Assembly (NCBI RefSeq): GCF_000430645.1
Contig: NZ_AUMK01000005.1
Coordinates: forward strand, 62,001-126,000
Source: Aquimarina latercula DSM 2041
Lineage (GTDB): Bacteria > Bacteroidota > Bacteroidia > Flavobacteriales > Flavobacteriaceae
Direction of reading: 5' to 3'
DNA: 64,000 bases
Translations under genes and position numbers: made by a program
Shown: positions 53,690-62,727 of the stretch, in pieces
Numbering within the stretch: the first letter of the stretch is position 1
How the letters are laid out: every line of letters begins with the position of its first letter
The notes under the pieces: model-generated
Databases searched by the model: none
Seen by the model: only the letters and a program-made list of their open reading frames with translations
What the model was told of the DNA's origin: nothing

Positions 53690-55216
53690 ATGAATATACA
53701 AGATATAGAAAACATAGAGCTTAAATTCCTGAACCTTAATGATTACCAGGAACTTAAGGAAGCAATGATACAAGCATATGCTACTATGCCGAATGCATAT
53801 TGGAAAGAACATCAAATTGAATCCTTAATTAATAAATTTCCTGAAGGTCAAATTGTGATTAAAGTAAATGGTCAGATTGCTGGTTGCGCCCTTTCTCTTA
53901 TTTTGGATTATGACCAATTTGACAATAGCCATACATACAAAGATATTACTGGGGACTACAGTTTCAGCACTCACACCAATGATGGTGATGTACTGTATGG
54001 AATAGACGTTTTTATCAAACCTGAATTTCGTGGTTTACGATTAGGAAGAAGATTATACGATTATCGCAAAGAGCTTTGTGAAAAATTAAACTTACGAAGT
54101 ATTGCTTTTGGAGGAAGAATACCTGGATATCATAAATACGTTAGTTCTCTTACTCCAAAGGAGTATATTGACAAAGTAAAGCGAAAGGAAATTAATGACT
54201 CTGTACTTAATTTTCAGATTTCAAATGATTTTCATCCTACTAAAATCTTAAAAGGATACTTAGAAGGTGATGAAGCTTCTAATGAGTTCGCTGTATTAAT
54301 GGAATGGGATAATATTTATTATCAAAAACCTTCAAAAAAAGCTGCTACCAAAAAAAAGGTAATTCGACTAGGCCTAATTCAATGGCAAATGCGTCCCTAT
54401 AAAGATCTTGATGAACTACTTCAGCAAGCAGAATACTTTATTGATGCTGTGGCAGGGTACCGTTCTGATTTTGCATTATTTCCAGAATTTTTTAACGCTC
54501 CATTAATGGCAGAAAACAATCACCTCTCAGAACCTGATGCCATAAGGGAATTAGCAAAACATACAGATGCGATAATTCAGAAGTTTTCAGAATTTTCTAT
54601 CTCATATAATATTAATATCATTTCTGGAAGCATGCCGGAAATTAAAGATGATAGATTATATAATGTGGGATATTTATGTAAAAGAGATGGAACAATAGAA
54701 CGATATGAAAAATTACACGTGACTCCAGATGAAGCTAAAGTTTGGGGAATGCAGGGAGGTAACGAATTAAAAGCCTTTGATACTGATTGTGGTAAAATAG
54801 GTATTCTTATTTGTTATGATTCAGAATTTCCCGAGCTAAGTCGGTTATTAGCTGATGAGGGAATGGATATTTTGTTTATCCCATTTTTAACAGATACACA
54901 AAACGGATATTCCAGAGTAAGAAACTGTGCTCAGGCACGAGCAATAGAGAATGAATGTTACGTAGCTATTGCTGGTAGTGTAGGTAATTTACCCAATGTA
55001 CATAATATGGATATTCAATTCGCGCAATCTATGGTATTTACCCCTTGTGATTTTTCATTTCCCACTAATGGTATTAAAGCAGAAGCAACTCCTAATACAG
55101 AAATGATTTTAATTGCAGATGTGGATATCGATTTATTAAGAGAGTTAAATCAGTTTGGAGCGGTTAGAAACCTTAAAGACAGAAGAACAGATTTATTTGA
55201 ACTACTAAAAAAATAA
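53690..55216 (+). CDS. GNAT acetyltransferase-carbon-nitrogen hydrolase fusion
   Basis: The product is 508 aa. Residues about 10-210 form a GNAT domain ([27 protein letters not shown] includes the RGxRLGRRL acetyl-CoA loop). Residues about 225-500 form a nitrilase/CN-hydrolase domain with Glu in DFALFPEFF, Lys in [10 protein letters not shown] and Cys in [13 protein letters not shown]. Such fusions exist in other bacteria. The hydrolase may act on N-carbamoylputrescine or a related amide; the operon context supports a polyamine-related substrate. I infer that substrate. Confidence 0.9.
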   Translation: MNIQDIENIELKFLNLNDYQELKEAMIQAYATMPNAYWKEHQIESLINKFPEGQIVIKVNGQIAGCALSLILDYDQFDNSHTYKDITGDYSFSTHTNDGDVLYGIDVFIKPEFRGLRLGRRLYDYRKELCEKLNLRSIAFGGRIPGYHKYVSSLTPKEYIDKVKRKEINDSVLNFQISNDFHPTKILKGYLEGDEASNEFAVLMEWDNIYYQKPSKKAATKKKVIRLGLIQWQMRPYKDLDELLQQAEYFIDAVAGYRSDFALFPEFFNAPLMAENNHLSEPDAIRELAKHTDAIIQKFSEFSISYNINIISGSMPEIKDDRLYNVGYLCKRDGTIERYEKLHVTPDEAKVWGMQGGNELKAFDTDCGKIGILICYDSEFPELSRLLADEGMDILFIPFLTDTQNGYSRVRNCAQARAIENECYVAIAGSVGNLPNVHNMDIQFAQSMVFTPCDFSFPTNGIKAEATPNTEMILIADVDIDLLRELNQFGAVRNLKDRRTDLFELLKK

Positions 55217-55236
55217 TTTATAATAAACAACTTAAA

Positions 55237-56613
55237 TTGGAAGTAAAAGATCTAAAAATAATAGGAAGTGAAGAATGGTGTGTATTCGAAGAATTTGGAA
55301 TACCCGCAATCAAAGCACGTGTGGATTCGGGAGCTAAAACTTCTTCGATACAAGCAAATAATATTAAACTCATACATAAAGGAACTGAGGAATGGGTACG
55401 TTTTGAAGTCAATCCAATTCAGGATAACCGTAGTATCATCATAACTTGTGAGACCAAACTTCATGATAAACGCACAGTGAAAAGCTCATCAGGGATTTCA
55501 GAACAACGTTTTGTAATCAAAACACCTGTATCCCTTAATGGAACTAGCTTTGATATTGAGCTTACATTAGCTAATCGTGATGCTATGGAGTTTAGAATGC
55601 TATTGGGTCGAGAAGCATTGATGGATCGATATATCGTAAATCCATCAATTAGTTTTGCGCAACAAAACTTCACAAATGATGAAATTCGAATAAAATACAA
55701 ACCATTTATCAAAGAAAAGTCAGGATTAAAAATTGCTCTGTTAGCAAGTAATCCTGAGTTATACAGCAACAAACGCATCGTTGAAGCCGGTATAGCCAGA
55801 GGACACGAAATGGTATTTCTAAACGTAGAGCAAGCATATATGAAATTGGATGCTTCAGAACCCGAAATACGATACCGTGGAGGAAATATTATTGATGAAT
55901 TTGATGCAATAATCCCAAGGATACGACCATCAATGACGTTTTATGCTTGTGCATTAATCCGACAATTTGATTCTATGGGTGCTTTCTGTTTAAATACTGC
56001 AGAAGCGATTGCACAATCAAGAGATAAATTATTAGCAACACAACTTTTTGCCAAACACGATATTCATATCCCAATTACCGGATTTGCAAAATCACCTTTA
56101 GATACCAAAGACTTAATAAAAATGGTAAATGGTGCTCCGCTAATCATTAAACTTTTAGAAAGTACTCAGGGTAAAGGTGTAGTACTAGCAGAAACCAATA
56201 AAGCAGCAGAGAGTGTGATCAATGCTTTTAAAAGTGTACAGACTAATATTTTGGTACAAGAATTTATTAAAGAAGCTAACGGACAAGATATTCGATGTTT
56301 TGTTGTGAATGGTAAAGTAGTAGCCTCCATGCAACGACAAGCTGCAAAGGGAGAGTTTAGAGCTAACATCCATCAAGGAGGATCGGCATCTAAAATTAAA
56401 ATCACTGCCGAAGAACGAAAATTAGCCATCAAAGCAGCTAAGATTTTGAATCTTCCTGTAGCTGGGGTTGATATTATTCGATCAAACAAAGGACCTTTAT
56501 TATTAGAGGTCAATTCTTCGCCAGGATTAGAAGGAATAGAAAATGCTACCGGGTTGGATATTGCAAATATTATGATAGAAGCTATTGAGAAGAAACTAAA
56601 ATTTAAGAGATGA
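55237..56613 (+). CDS. RimB-like (ATP-dependent zinc protease) / RimK ATP-grasp fusion
   Basis: The product is 458 aa with a TTG start. Residues about 1-145 match the retropepsin-like ATP-dependent zinc-protease domain ([47 protein letters not shown]). Residues about 160-458 form a RimK ATP-grasp ligase ([60 protein letters not shown]-like [27 protein letters not shown]). RimK adds Glu residues to proteins such as ribosomal S6. The ending overlaps the SET gene by 4 bp. Confidence 0.92.
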   Translation: MEVKDLKIIGSEEWCVFEEFGIPAIKARVDSGAKTSSIQANNIKLIHKGTEEWVRFEVNPIQDNRSIIITCETKLHDKRTVKSSSGISEQRFVIKTPVSLNGTSFDIELTLANRDAMEFRMLLGREALMDRYIVNPSISFAQQNFTNDEIRIKYKPFIKEKSGLKIALLASNPELYSNKRIVEAGIARGHEMVFLNVEQAYMKLDASEPEIRYRGGNIIDEFDAIIPRIRPSMTFYACALIRQFDSMGAFCLNTAEAIAQSRDKLLATQLFAKHDIHIPITGFAKSPLDTKDLIKMVNGAPLIIKLLESTQGKGVVLAETNKAAESVINAFKSVQTNILVQEFIKEANGQDIRCFVVNGKVVASMQRQAAKGEFRANIHQGGSASKIKITAEERKLAIKAAKILNLPVAGVDIIRSNKGPLLLEVNSSPGLEGIENATGLDIANIMIEAIEKKLKFKR

Positions 56614-57203
56614 TACATCCTAAAACCGAAATAAAATTTATCAGCGAAGAAGTAGGGTATGGTGTGGTTGCTAAAGAATTAATTCCTATGGGAACGATCA
56701 CTTGGGTATTGGATAAATTCGATCGAGAATTTACTCCAAACCAATACCGTGAATTAGAACCTGTATATAGAAATATATTAGAAACGTATGCTTACAAAAA
56801 TAACTTGGGTAATCTAGTACTATGCTGGGATAACGCAAGGTTTGTAAATCATAGCTTCAATGCCAACTGTCTTACTACTGCCTATAATTTTGAGATGGCT
56901 ATTCGGGATATTCTACCAGGAGAACAATTGACAGATGATTATGGGTATCTTAACATTGATGAGCCATTTAGAGGAATTGATGAAGGAACAAAACGAAAGA
57001 TTGTGTATCCAGATGATCTATTGAAATATCACAAATCCTGGGATAAAAAATTATTAAAAGCTTTCAAATACATATCAAAAGTAAAACAACCTTTACTTCA
57101 GTTACTCAATGAAGAGCAATGGCAATTAGCGGTAAAAATTGGTAAAGGAGAAAAAGAAATGGATTCTATTTTAAACAATTATTATAATAAAGTATCAGTC
57201 TAA
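56610..57203 (+). CDS. SET-domain protein
   Basis: The product is 197 aa. The SET motifs are present: [38 protein letters not shown] (NHS...C) and [11 protein letters not shown] (the Tyr-containing DDYG motif). SET enzymes methylate protein lysines using SAM; bacterial targets are little known. It is translationally coupled to the RimB-RimK gene, which hints at two protein-modifying enzymes acting together. A C-terminal helical extension follows (about 140-197). Confidence 0.9.
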   Translation: MIHPKTEIKFISEEVGYGVVAKELIPMGTITWVLDKFDREFTPNQYRELEPVYRNILETYAYKNNLGNLVLCWDNARFVNHSFNANCLTTAYNFEMAIRDILPGEQLTDDYGYLNIDEPFRGIDEGTKRKIVYPDDLLKYHKSWDKKLLKAFKYISKVKQPLLQLLNEEQWQLAVKIGKGEKEMDSILNNYYNKVSV

Positions 57204-57223
57204 AAATCAAAAAATTGTTCTAT

Positions 57224-57640
57224 ATGCGTATAAAAAAACATAAAGAAAAATCAAGATTGATTGTATCTCAGGGAGATGAGTTACTCGTTTTACAAAAAAT
57301 AGGTGAAGAATTAGAATATGGATTTATTGGTGGTTTTTTAGAAGTCGGAGAATCTCCGGAAACTGCTCTTGTTAGAGAGACCTATGAGGAGACTGCTGTT
57401 AAGCTATCTGAAGAAGACCTAGAGTATCATTGCTCTATAACTATCGAATTAGGAGATAAACGGCGACTTTCTAAACACTATTTCGTTTGTAAAGACAATA
57501 ACAAACCATTTACAGTAGCAGAGCCTCATAAGTTTGCAAAAGTTGAATGGGTGTATTGGAAAGATGCTTTAAAATTTTTGGGCAAATCAGATAAAAAGGT
57601 GATCAAAGAACTTTTTAAGCCATGTAAACTTACAACCTAA
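57224..57640 (+). CDS. NUDIX hydrolase
   Basis: The product is 138 aa from the ATG at 57224; an in-frame TTG at 57215 would add three residues. The Nudix box is visible: GGFLEVGESPETALVRETYEETAV with the E-x-x-E-E catalytic part. Members hydrolyse nucleoside diphosphates linked to another group. It is near the end of the polyamine operon. The substrate is not predictable. Confidence 0.92.
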   Translation: MRIKKHKEKSRLIVSQGDELLVLQKIGEELEYGFIGGFLEVGESPETALVRETYEETAVKLSEEDLEYHCSITIELGDKRRLSKHYFVCKDNNKPFTVAEPHKFAKVEWVYWKDALKFLGKSDKKVIKELFKPCKLTT

Positions 57641-57650
57641 AAGATCATAA

Positions 57651-57905
57651 ATGAGAGGTACTATTATTAATCAAAATGTAGAATATGGAGTATTCAAAAG
57701 ATTCTACGATAGATATTATCAGTTTGTAATGGATAATGGTGACACACTTGTATTTGAAGAAATATCATCATTGGCTAGTCGCAAGTTCGACCTTAAGACT
57801 AGTAAATTTCAAGGTAAAAGTTTTGAAATTACCTATTCAGAATATGCTGAAGATGATGATGAGGATTTTGTTATGTACAAGATTGAAAAACTAGAACTCG
57901 CTTAA
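57651..57905 (+). CDS. Hypothetical protein (84 aa), cytosolic paralog of 58100
   Basis: A small beta-rich protein: EYGVFKRFYDRYYQFVMDNGDTLVFEE, then KFDLKTSKFQGKSFEITYSEYAEDDDED. It shares its pattern with the exported 118-aa protein at 58100 (TGVFDGFDGENFTFNY, LSNDKLVGKTFKVTFISE, acidic stretch, final LEL). It has no signal peptide. It is the last gene of the speA operon, 10 bp after the NUDIX gene. The function is unknown. Confidence 0.7.
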   Translation: MRGTIINQNVEYGVFKRFYDRYYQFVMDNGDTLVFEEISSLASRKFDLKTSKFQGKSFEITYSEYAEDDDEDFVMYKIEKLELA

Positions 57906-57933
57906 AAATTATTAATATTTATTTGAATTAAGA

Positions 57934-57959
57934 GTGACCTTTTAGTATATAATGTGTCA
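57934..57959 (+). promoter_or_regulatory. ECF-type promoter motif (site j)
   Basis: GTGACC, 14 nt, GTGTCA. The next gene starts 140 nt downstream. The space holds two short hairpins: GTAAGT/ACTTAC near 58006-58030 and CCAGA/TCTGG near 58037-58063. Confidence 0.6.
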
Positions 57960-58099
57960 AAATCTTAAGATAAAACAATAGCTATGTAGACTACTAATCA
58001 CGCGTAAGTTTCTTAGAGAATACTTACTAAAAGTACCAGACTTGATGTGATAAGCTTCTGGATTATTAAACGATTTTTAAAATTTAATTCCAAAATACA

Positions 58100-58456
58100 A
58101 TGAAAAATTTAAAGAACTATTTATTCGTAATATTAGCTCTATTTCTTTGCAGCAATATAGTAAAAGCACAAGAAAACATTAATGTAGACACAGAAACAAT
58201 AACTGGGGTATTTGATGGTTTCGATGGCGAAAACTTCACCTTTAATTATACCACAGAAGATGGTGATGATGACACCATGCTTTTTCCCAAAGCCAACCCG
58301 GAGGTACTTAAGGAATATAACTTAAGTAATGATAAATTAGTAGGAAAGACATTTAAAGTTACTTTCATTTCTGAAACTGAAACCGAAGAAGACGAAGATG
58401 GAGATGAACAAGAGTATACCGTGCGTACTATTGTGAATTTAGAACTATTAGACTAA
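58100..58456 (+). CDS. Exported small protein (118 aa), paralog of 57651
   Basis: The signal peptide covers about residues 1-23 (ending IVKAQ). The mature part has the same core as the 84-aa protein upstream and a very acidic loop (TETEEDEDGDEQEYT). It would be periplasmic. Motif site j lies about 140 nt upstream. The function is unknown. Confidence 0.72.
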   Translation: MKNLKNYLFVILALFLCSNIVKAQENINVDTETITGVFDGFDGENFTFNYTTEDGDDDTMLFPKANPEVLKEYNLSNDKLVGKTFKVTFISETETEEDEDGDEQEYTVRTIVNLELLD

Positions 58457-58475
58457 TAATAAAACAGAACTGATA

Positions 58476-58724
58476 ATGACAACAATAAAAAAACTTCCGA
58501 TTTTAATACTACTTTTTTCCTTAATCCTAGTTTCCTGTAGAGATACAAAAAAGGAAGAACCAGAAGTAGAAATCAAGACAGAAAAAGTGGATTCTATAAC
58601 TGATGAAGAAAATACGGAAGAAGAGAACACAGAGACGGAAGATACAGAAGAGAATTACAATGAGGAAGAAAACGAAATCGAAGAATCTGAAGAAGAAACA
58701 GATACACTTTCTGTAGAAGAATAA
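58476..58724 (+). CDS. Very acidic lipoprotein (82 aa)
   Basis: The lipobox is LILVS-CRD. After it the protein is almost only Glu, Asp, Thr and Asn. It resembles low-complexity cation-binding or spacer lipoproteins. It lies 19 bp after the exported paralog and before a terminator. No family is recognised. Confidence 0.6.
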   Translation: MTTIKKLPILILLFSLILVSCRDTKKEEPEVEIKTEKVDSITDEENTEEENTETEDTEENYNEEENEIEESEEETDTLSVEE

Positions 58725-58744
58725 TTCAAACTCAACTTGGGATT

Positions 58745-58777
58745 AGAGTACCTGCATAATAATGTGGGTGCTCTTTT
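58745..58777 (+). terminator. Terminator before gdhA
   Basis: AGAGTACC (58745-58752) pairs with GGTGCTCT (58767-58774), with one G-U, followed by T-rich sequence. It separates the lipoprotein from gdhA and supports the gdhA start at 58803. Confidence 0.75.
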
Positions 58778-58802
58778 CATATTTATTTTAACTAAATATC
58801 AA

Positions 58803-60146
58803 ATGAAAGAAAAGATAGAAGCATTTATGGCAGAAGTAAGAACTCGAAATACTTACGAGCCTGAGTTCTTACAAGCCGTGCAGGAAGTAGCGGAAACTGT
58901 AATTCCATTTATTTCCTCTCAGGAAATTTACAATGGTAAAAATATCCTTCTTAGAATGGTAGAGCCGGAGAGAGCGATTACCTTTCGTGTTTCTTGGGTA
59001 GATGATCGTGGAGAAATTCACGTAAACAGAGGCTATCGTATTCAAATGAATTCTGCTATTGGACCTTATAAAGGAGGTTTGCGTTTTCATCCTACAGTAA
59101 ATATGAGTATACTGAAATTTTTAGCCTTTGAACAGGTATTCAAAAACAGTTTGACCACACTACCAATGGGTGGTGGAAAAGGTGGATCTGACTTTGATCC
59201 TAAAGGCAAATCTGATGCAGAAATTATGAGGTTTTGCCACAATTTTATGGCAGAGCTTTTTAGACACATAGGGTCAAATACAGATGTTCCTGCAGGAGAT
59301 ATTGGTGTGGGCAGTCGTGAAATTGGATTCTTATTCGGAATGTATCGTAAAATTAGAAATGAATTTACTGGAGTTTTAACCGGAAAAGGGCTCAGCTGGG
59401 GAGGTTCATTGATTCGACCAGAAGCGACAGGATATGGAACTGTATATTTTGCTTCAAGTATGTTAGCTACCAGAGAGGATTCTATTAAAGGTAAAATAGT
59501 TTCCATTTCCGGTTCGGGTAATGTTGCACAATATGCAGCAGAAAAAGTAATACAATTAGGTGGAAAAGTAGTTACGTTATCTGATTCTTCTGGGTACATA
59601 TACGATAAAGATGGTATCGATCAGGAAAAACTAAAATATGTGATGCATCTTAAAAATGATCTTAGAGGCAGGATCAATGAATATGTTAAAAAATATCCTT
59701 CAGCTAAATTCTTTGAGGGTGATACACCTTGGAATATTACTTGTAATATTGCACTGCCTTGTGCAACACAAAATGAACTTAATGGCGAAGACGCTAAAAC
59801 TTTAATTAAAAACGGTTGTATTTGTGTAAGTGAAGGAGCAAATATGCCAAGTACTCCAGAAGCGATTACAGCATTCCACAACGCAAAAATTCTGTTTGCT
59901 CCCGGTAAAGCATCCAATGCTGGTGGTGTAGCTACATCAGGTCTCGAAATGACTCAGAATTCGCTACGATTTAATTGGACTCGTGAAGAAGTAGATAAAA
60001 AACTACAACAAATTATGTCTAGTATACATGCTTCTTGTTTAGAATACGGGATGGATGAGACAGGATATGTAGATTATGTAAAAGGTGCAAACATTGCAGG
60101 TTTTGTAAAAGTGGCAGATGCAATGCTTGCTCAAGGGGTGGTTTAA
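58803..60146 (+). CDS. gdhA: NADP-specific glutamate dehydrogenase
   Basis: The product is 447 aa. The start at the ATG 58803 gives the standard N-terminus (MKEKIEAFMAEVRTRNTYEPEFLQAVQEV in outline); the longer frame would run through a terminator hairpin. The catalytic Lys is in LPMGGGKGGSDFDPKGKSD, and the Rossmann motif is SGSGNVAQYAAEK. It aminates 2-oxoglutarate and, with the two glutamine synthetases in this window, links to nitrogen assimilation. Confidence 0.96.
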   Translation: MKEKIEAFMAEVRTRNTYEPEFLQAVQEVAETVIPFISSQEIYNGKNILLRMVEPERAITFRVSWVDDRGEIHVNRGYRIQMNSAIGPYKGGLRFHPTVNMSILKFLAFEQVFKNSLTTLPMGGGKGGSDFDPKGKSDAEIMRFCHNFMAELFRHIGSNTDVPAGDIGVGSREIGFLFGMYRKIRNEFTGVLTGKGLSWGGSLIRPEATGYGTVYFASSMLATREDSIKGKIVSISGSGNVAQYAAEKVIQLGGKVVTLSDSSGYIYDKDGIDQEKLKYVMHLKNDLRGRINEYVKKYPSAKFFEGDTPWNITCNIALPCATQNELNGEDAKTLIKNGCICVSEGANMPSTPEAITAFHNAKILFAPGKASNAGGVATSGLEMTQNSLRFNWTREEVDKKLQQIMSSIHASCLEYGMDETGYVDYVKGANIAGFVKVADAMLAQGVV

Positions 60147-60202
60147 GGCTCATTATTTATAGGACTTCAAATTCTATTTTTTTTAGTTTAATAAAAATTT
60201 TT

Positions 60203-60238
60203 ATGACCAGAAGGTTTAGTCCATATCTTTCTGGTCAT
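60203..60238 (+). terminator. Hairpin after gdhA
   Basis: ATGACCAGAA (60203-60212) pairs with TTCTGGTCAT (60229-60238). An ATG lies inside the first arm, and this is why I reject it as the start of the PfkB gene. The T-run is weak. Confidence 0.6.
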
Positions 60239-60268
60239 TACACATCACTAAAACCCTTTCTTAAATCA

Positions 60269-61195
60269 ATGAAAATAGTAACTTTAACTCTTAATCCAGC
60301 ACTAGATAAAAGTGCCAAAGTTGATAACTTAACACCTGAAAATAAATTACATTGTCACTCCATCACATATAAACCAGGTGGCGGTGGCATCAACGTTTCC
60401 AGAATTTTAAAGAGATTGGGTATAGAATCCTCTTGTATATTTCCTTCTGGTGGGGAAACAGGTTCTTTTCTTGAAGAATTAATCTTAAATGAAGATATAA
60501 ATCTAAAGACCATTCCTGTTTCTGAAAAAACAAGGGAAAATCTTTCGGTATTAGATACACAAACTGGATTACAATATAGATTTGGTATACCTGGAGCCGA
60601 GTTACTTACTAAAGAGTTGATAGCCATACAAACCACAGTAGATCATATCATAGATGATAATTATATTCTTGTGCTTAGTGGAAGCTTACCTCAAAATGCA
60701 CCTTCTGATTTTTACGCCCAGATTATTCAGTCTGTAAGCAAGTATAATGTAAAAATAATTCTTGACACATCTGGAGAAGCCTTGAAAAAAACAATAGATG
60801 AAAATCTTTATTTGCTAAAACCTAATCAAAATGAATTAGCAAAATTAGCCGGAAAGGATTTTTTAACTAGCGCTGAACAGGAAGCTTTTGTTACAGAATT
60901 AATACAAACCAAAAATATAAAATACATCGTTGTTTCCATGGGTGCCAGAGGAGCATTTCTAGCTTCTAAAAAAGGAATTCATTATCAAAGTACTCCTTCT
61001 GTAATGGTGAAAAGTACTATAGGAGCTGGCGACAGTATGCTAGCTGGTCTTATATATGGAATACAAAATGAACTCCATGAAAAGAAAATGTTACGTTGGG
61101 GTGTTGCCTGTGGCACAGCAACGACTATGAGTGATGGTACTGCATTAGCTAGTCTAAAAAATATAGAAATAATTAACGGAATGATGCATAAATAG
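60269..61195 (+). CDS. PfkB-family sugar-phosphate kinase (phosphofructokinase-like)
   Basis: The product is 308 aa from the ATG at 60269. The PfkB signatures are present: PGGGGINVSRILKRLG (about residues 36-51) and the active-site STIGAGDSMLAGLIYG. VTLTLNPALDKSAKVD is typical of 1-phosphofructokinase, tagatose-6-phosphate and 6-phosphofructokinase-2 types. The exact substrate cannot be separated by motif. It is followed by a ROK kinase in the same direction. Confidence 0.9.
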   Translation: MKIVTLTLNPALDKSAKVDNLTPENKLHCHSITYKPGGGGINVSRILKRLGIESSCIFPSGGETGSFLEELILNEDINLKTIPVSEKTRENLSVLDTQTGLQYRFGIPGAELLTKELIAIQTTVDHIIDDNYILVLSGSLPQNAPSDFYAQIIQSVSKYNVKIILDTSGEALKKTIDENLYLLKPNQNELAKLAGKDFLTSAEQEAFVTELIQTKNIKYIVVSMGARGAFLASKKGIHYQSTPSVMVKSTIGAGDSMLAGLIYGIQNELHEKKMLRWGVACGTATTMSDGTALASLKNIEIINGMMHK

Positions 61196-61276
61196 TCATA
61201 ACGTTATTTTAGTATTAAAATTTATGCCCTTTCAAAATAATCTAAGATCTTTTACGGTGAATTCAAAAACTACAAA

Positions 61277-62236
61277 ATGGATATCGTTGCAGGAATTGAT
61301 ATTGGTGGCACAAAAACCAAAATAGGTTTAGTAGATAACCAAGGAAATAATCTTATTCAAACAAACTTCAGGACCAAAGATTATATTGATCTTGATGCAT
61401 TTTTAGAGAAAATCACAACCTCGATTGAAGAATTAAATAATCAACTACCCCAACCAGCAACCTTGTTAGGAATTGGAGTCGGAGCTCCTAATGCTTCGAG
61501 CAGAAGAGGAACCATCGAACACGCTCCTAACCTAATCTGGAAGGGTGTTGTACCATTTCTTGACAAATTAAAGGCAAAAATTAATCTTCCTTCAAAAATA
61601 ATGAACGATGCAAGTGCTGCGGCGTTGGGAGAAATGTTATTTGGTAATGCGCAAGGAATGAAAGATTTTATTGTGATTACTTTAGGAACAGGTTTCGGAA
61701 GTGGGATTGTTGCTAATGGTCAATTAATTGACGGTTACGATGGGTTTGCTGGAGAATTAGGACATATTGATCTTACTCTTGGCGATGGTAGATTGACAGG
61801 ATTGGGAGTAAGAGGTGGATTAGAAGCCTATGTGTCTTCTACAGGGTTAAAAAGAACTATTCTTTATATGCTCTGTAAGTATATGGATGATAGTAGGTTT
61901 AAAGGTATCGCTTTTAATGATCTTCACGGAGAAGATATTACTAAAGCAGCAGAAGAAGGTGATCCTATTGCCTTAAAAGCATTTGATTATACAGCCAAAA
62001 TATTAGGTTTTGCTTTGGCAAACTTCACCGCTTTTACACAACCCGAAGCTTTTTTCTTAATGGGTGGTTTGGCCAATAGTGGACACTGGATTTTTGAACC
62101 CACTAAAAAATATATGGAAAAAAACTTATTAGAAATCTACAAAGGAAAAGTAAAACTACTACCATCTGGTATGAAGGAAAAAAATGCAGCAATTTTAGGT
62201 GCTGCTGCTTTAATCTGGCAAGATTTTAACAATTAA
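61277..62236 (+). CDS. ROK-family sugar kinase lacking the zinc-binding cysteines
   Basis: The product is 319 aa. The phosphate-binding motif is DIGGTKTKIGLVD, and adenosine/phosphate segments LGTGFGSGIVANG and MGGLANSG are present. The catalytic Asp is in IMNDASAAALGE. The usual ROK zinc site CxCGxxGCxE after GELGH is here TGLGVRGGLE, so all three cysteines are missing; the His of GHI is kept. It probably phosphorylates a hexose such as glucose. The cysteine loss suggests a divergent subgroup. Confidence 0.88.
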   Translation: MDIVAGIDIGGTKTKIGLVDNQGNNLIQTNFRTKDYIDLDAFLEKITTSIEELNNQLPQPATLLGIGVGAPNASSRRGTIEHAPNLIWKGVVPFLDKLKAKINLPSKIMNDASAAALGEMLFGNAQGMKDFIVITLGTGFGSGIVANGQLIDGYDGFAGELGHIDLTLGDGRLTGLGVRGGLEAYVSSTGLKRTILYMLCKYMDDSRFKGIAFNDLHGEDITKAAEEGDPIALKAFDYTAKILGFALANFTAFTQPEAFFLMGGLANSGHWIFEPTKKYMEKNLLEIYKGKVKLLPSGMKEKNAAILGAAALIWQDFNN

Positions 62237-62248
62237 AAACAAGCTACA

Positions 62249-62641
62249 ATGGCAATGGAATCAGATCATAAGGTCATTTTTTATGAAAAACTAGCTCATC
62301 TTTTTTATGCTGTCGCAATGGCTGATAAAAAAATGGTGGTCGAAGAGAAACGTAAGATCGTGTCTTATGTCGAAAAATACTGGTCACATTCTTTTGATAA
62401 AAAAGAAAGAAAAGAGATTATTTATGAGATTATGCGGAAATTGATTAAAAAACAAATGACTTCTGAAGATGCTTATGAAGTTTTTAAATCGTATTATCAA
62501 ACTAAATCCAATGATTTTTCAAAAGACCTTTGCCAAAAAATAATGGAAGCCGCAGATGGTATTGCCACTTCTTCTTCAAAAAGAAATAAATCAGAACTGG
62601 TATTCCTTACCAAACTTCATAAGTTATTATTCGAAAATTAG
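62249..62641 (+). CDS. TerB-like helical protein (copy 3, 130 aa)
   Basis: An all-helical protein starting 12 bp after the ROK gene. The segment KLAHLFYAVAMADKKMVVEEKRKIVSYVEKYW has the spacing of TerB-like domains, also seen at 32724 and 33592, but the acidic signature is weaker here. The function is unknown. It may be in an operon with the ROK kinase. Confidence 0.6.
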   Translation: MAMESDHKVIFYEKLAHLFYAVAMADKKMVVEEKRKIVSYVEKYWSHSFDKKERKEIIYEIMRKLIKKQMTSEDAYEVFKSYYQTKSNDFSKDLCQKIMEAADGIATSSSKRNKSELVFLTKLHKLLFEN

Positions 62642-62727
62642 GATTACACTCTTCAACCTGTTCAAAGAAAAATAATCGTATATTAGAAATACTTATAATA
62701 TGAGTCATAAACTCAATTTCAAATACA

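Noticed and set aside
60203..60268. Upstream ATG for the PfkB gene
   Set aside because: The ATG is in the first arm of a hairpin and the added residues do not fit the family, whose N-terminus starts at the ATG 60269.
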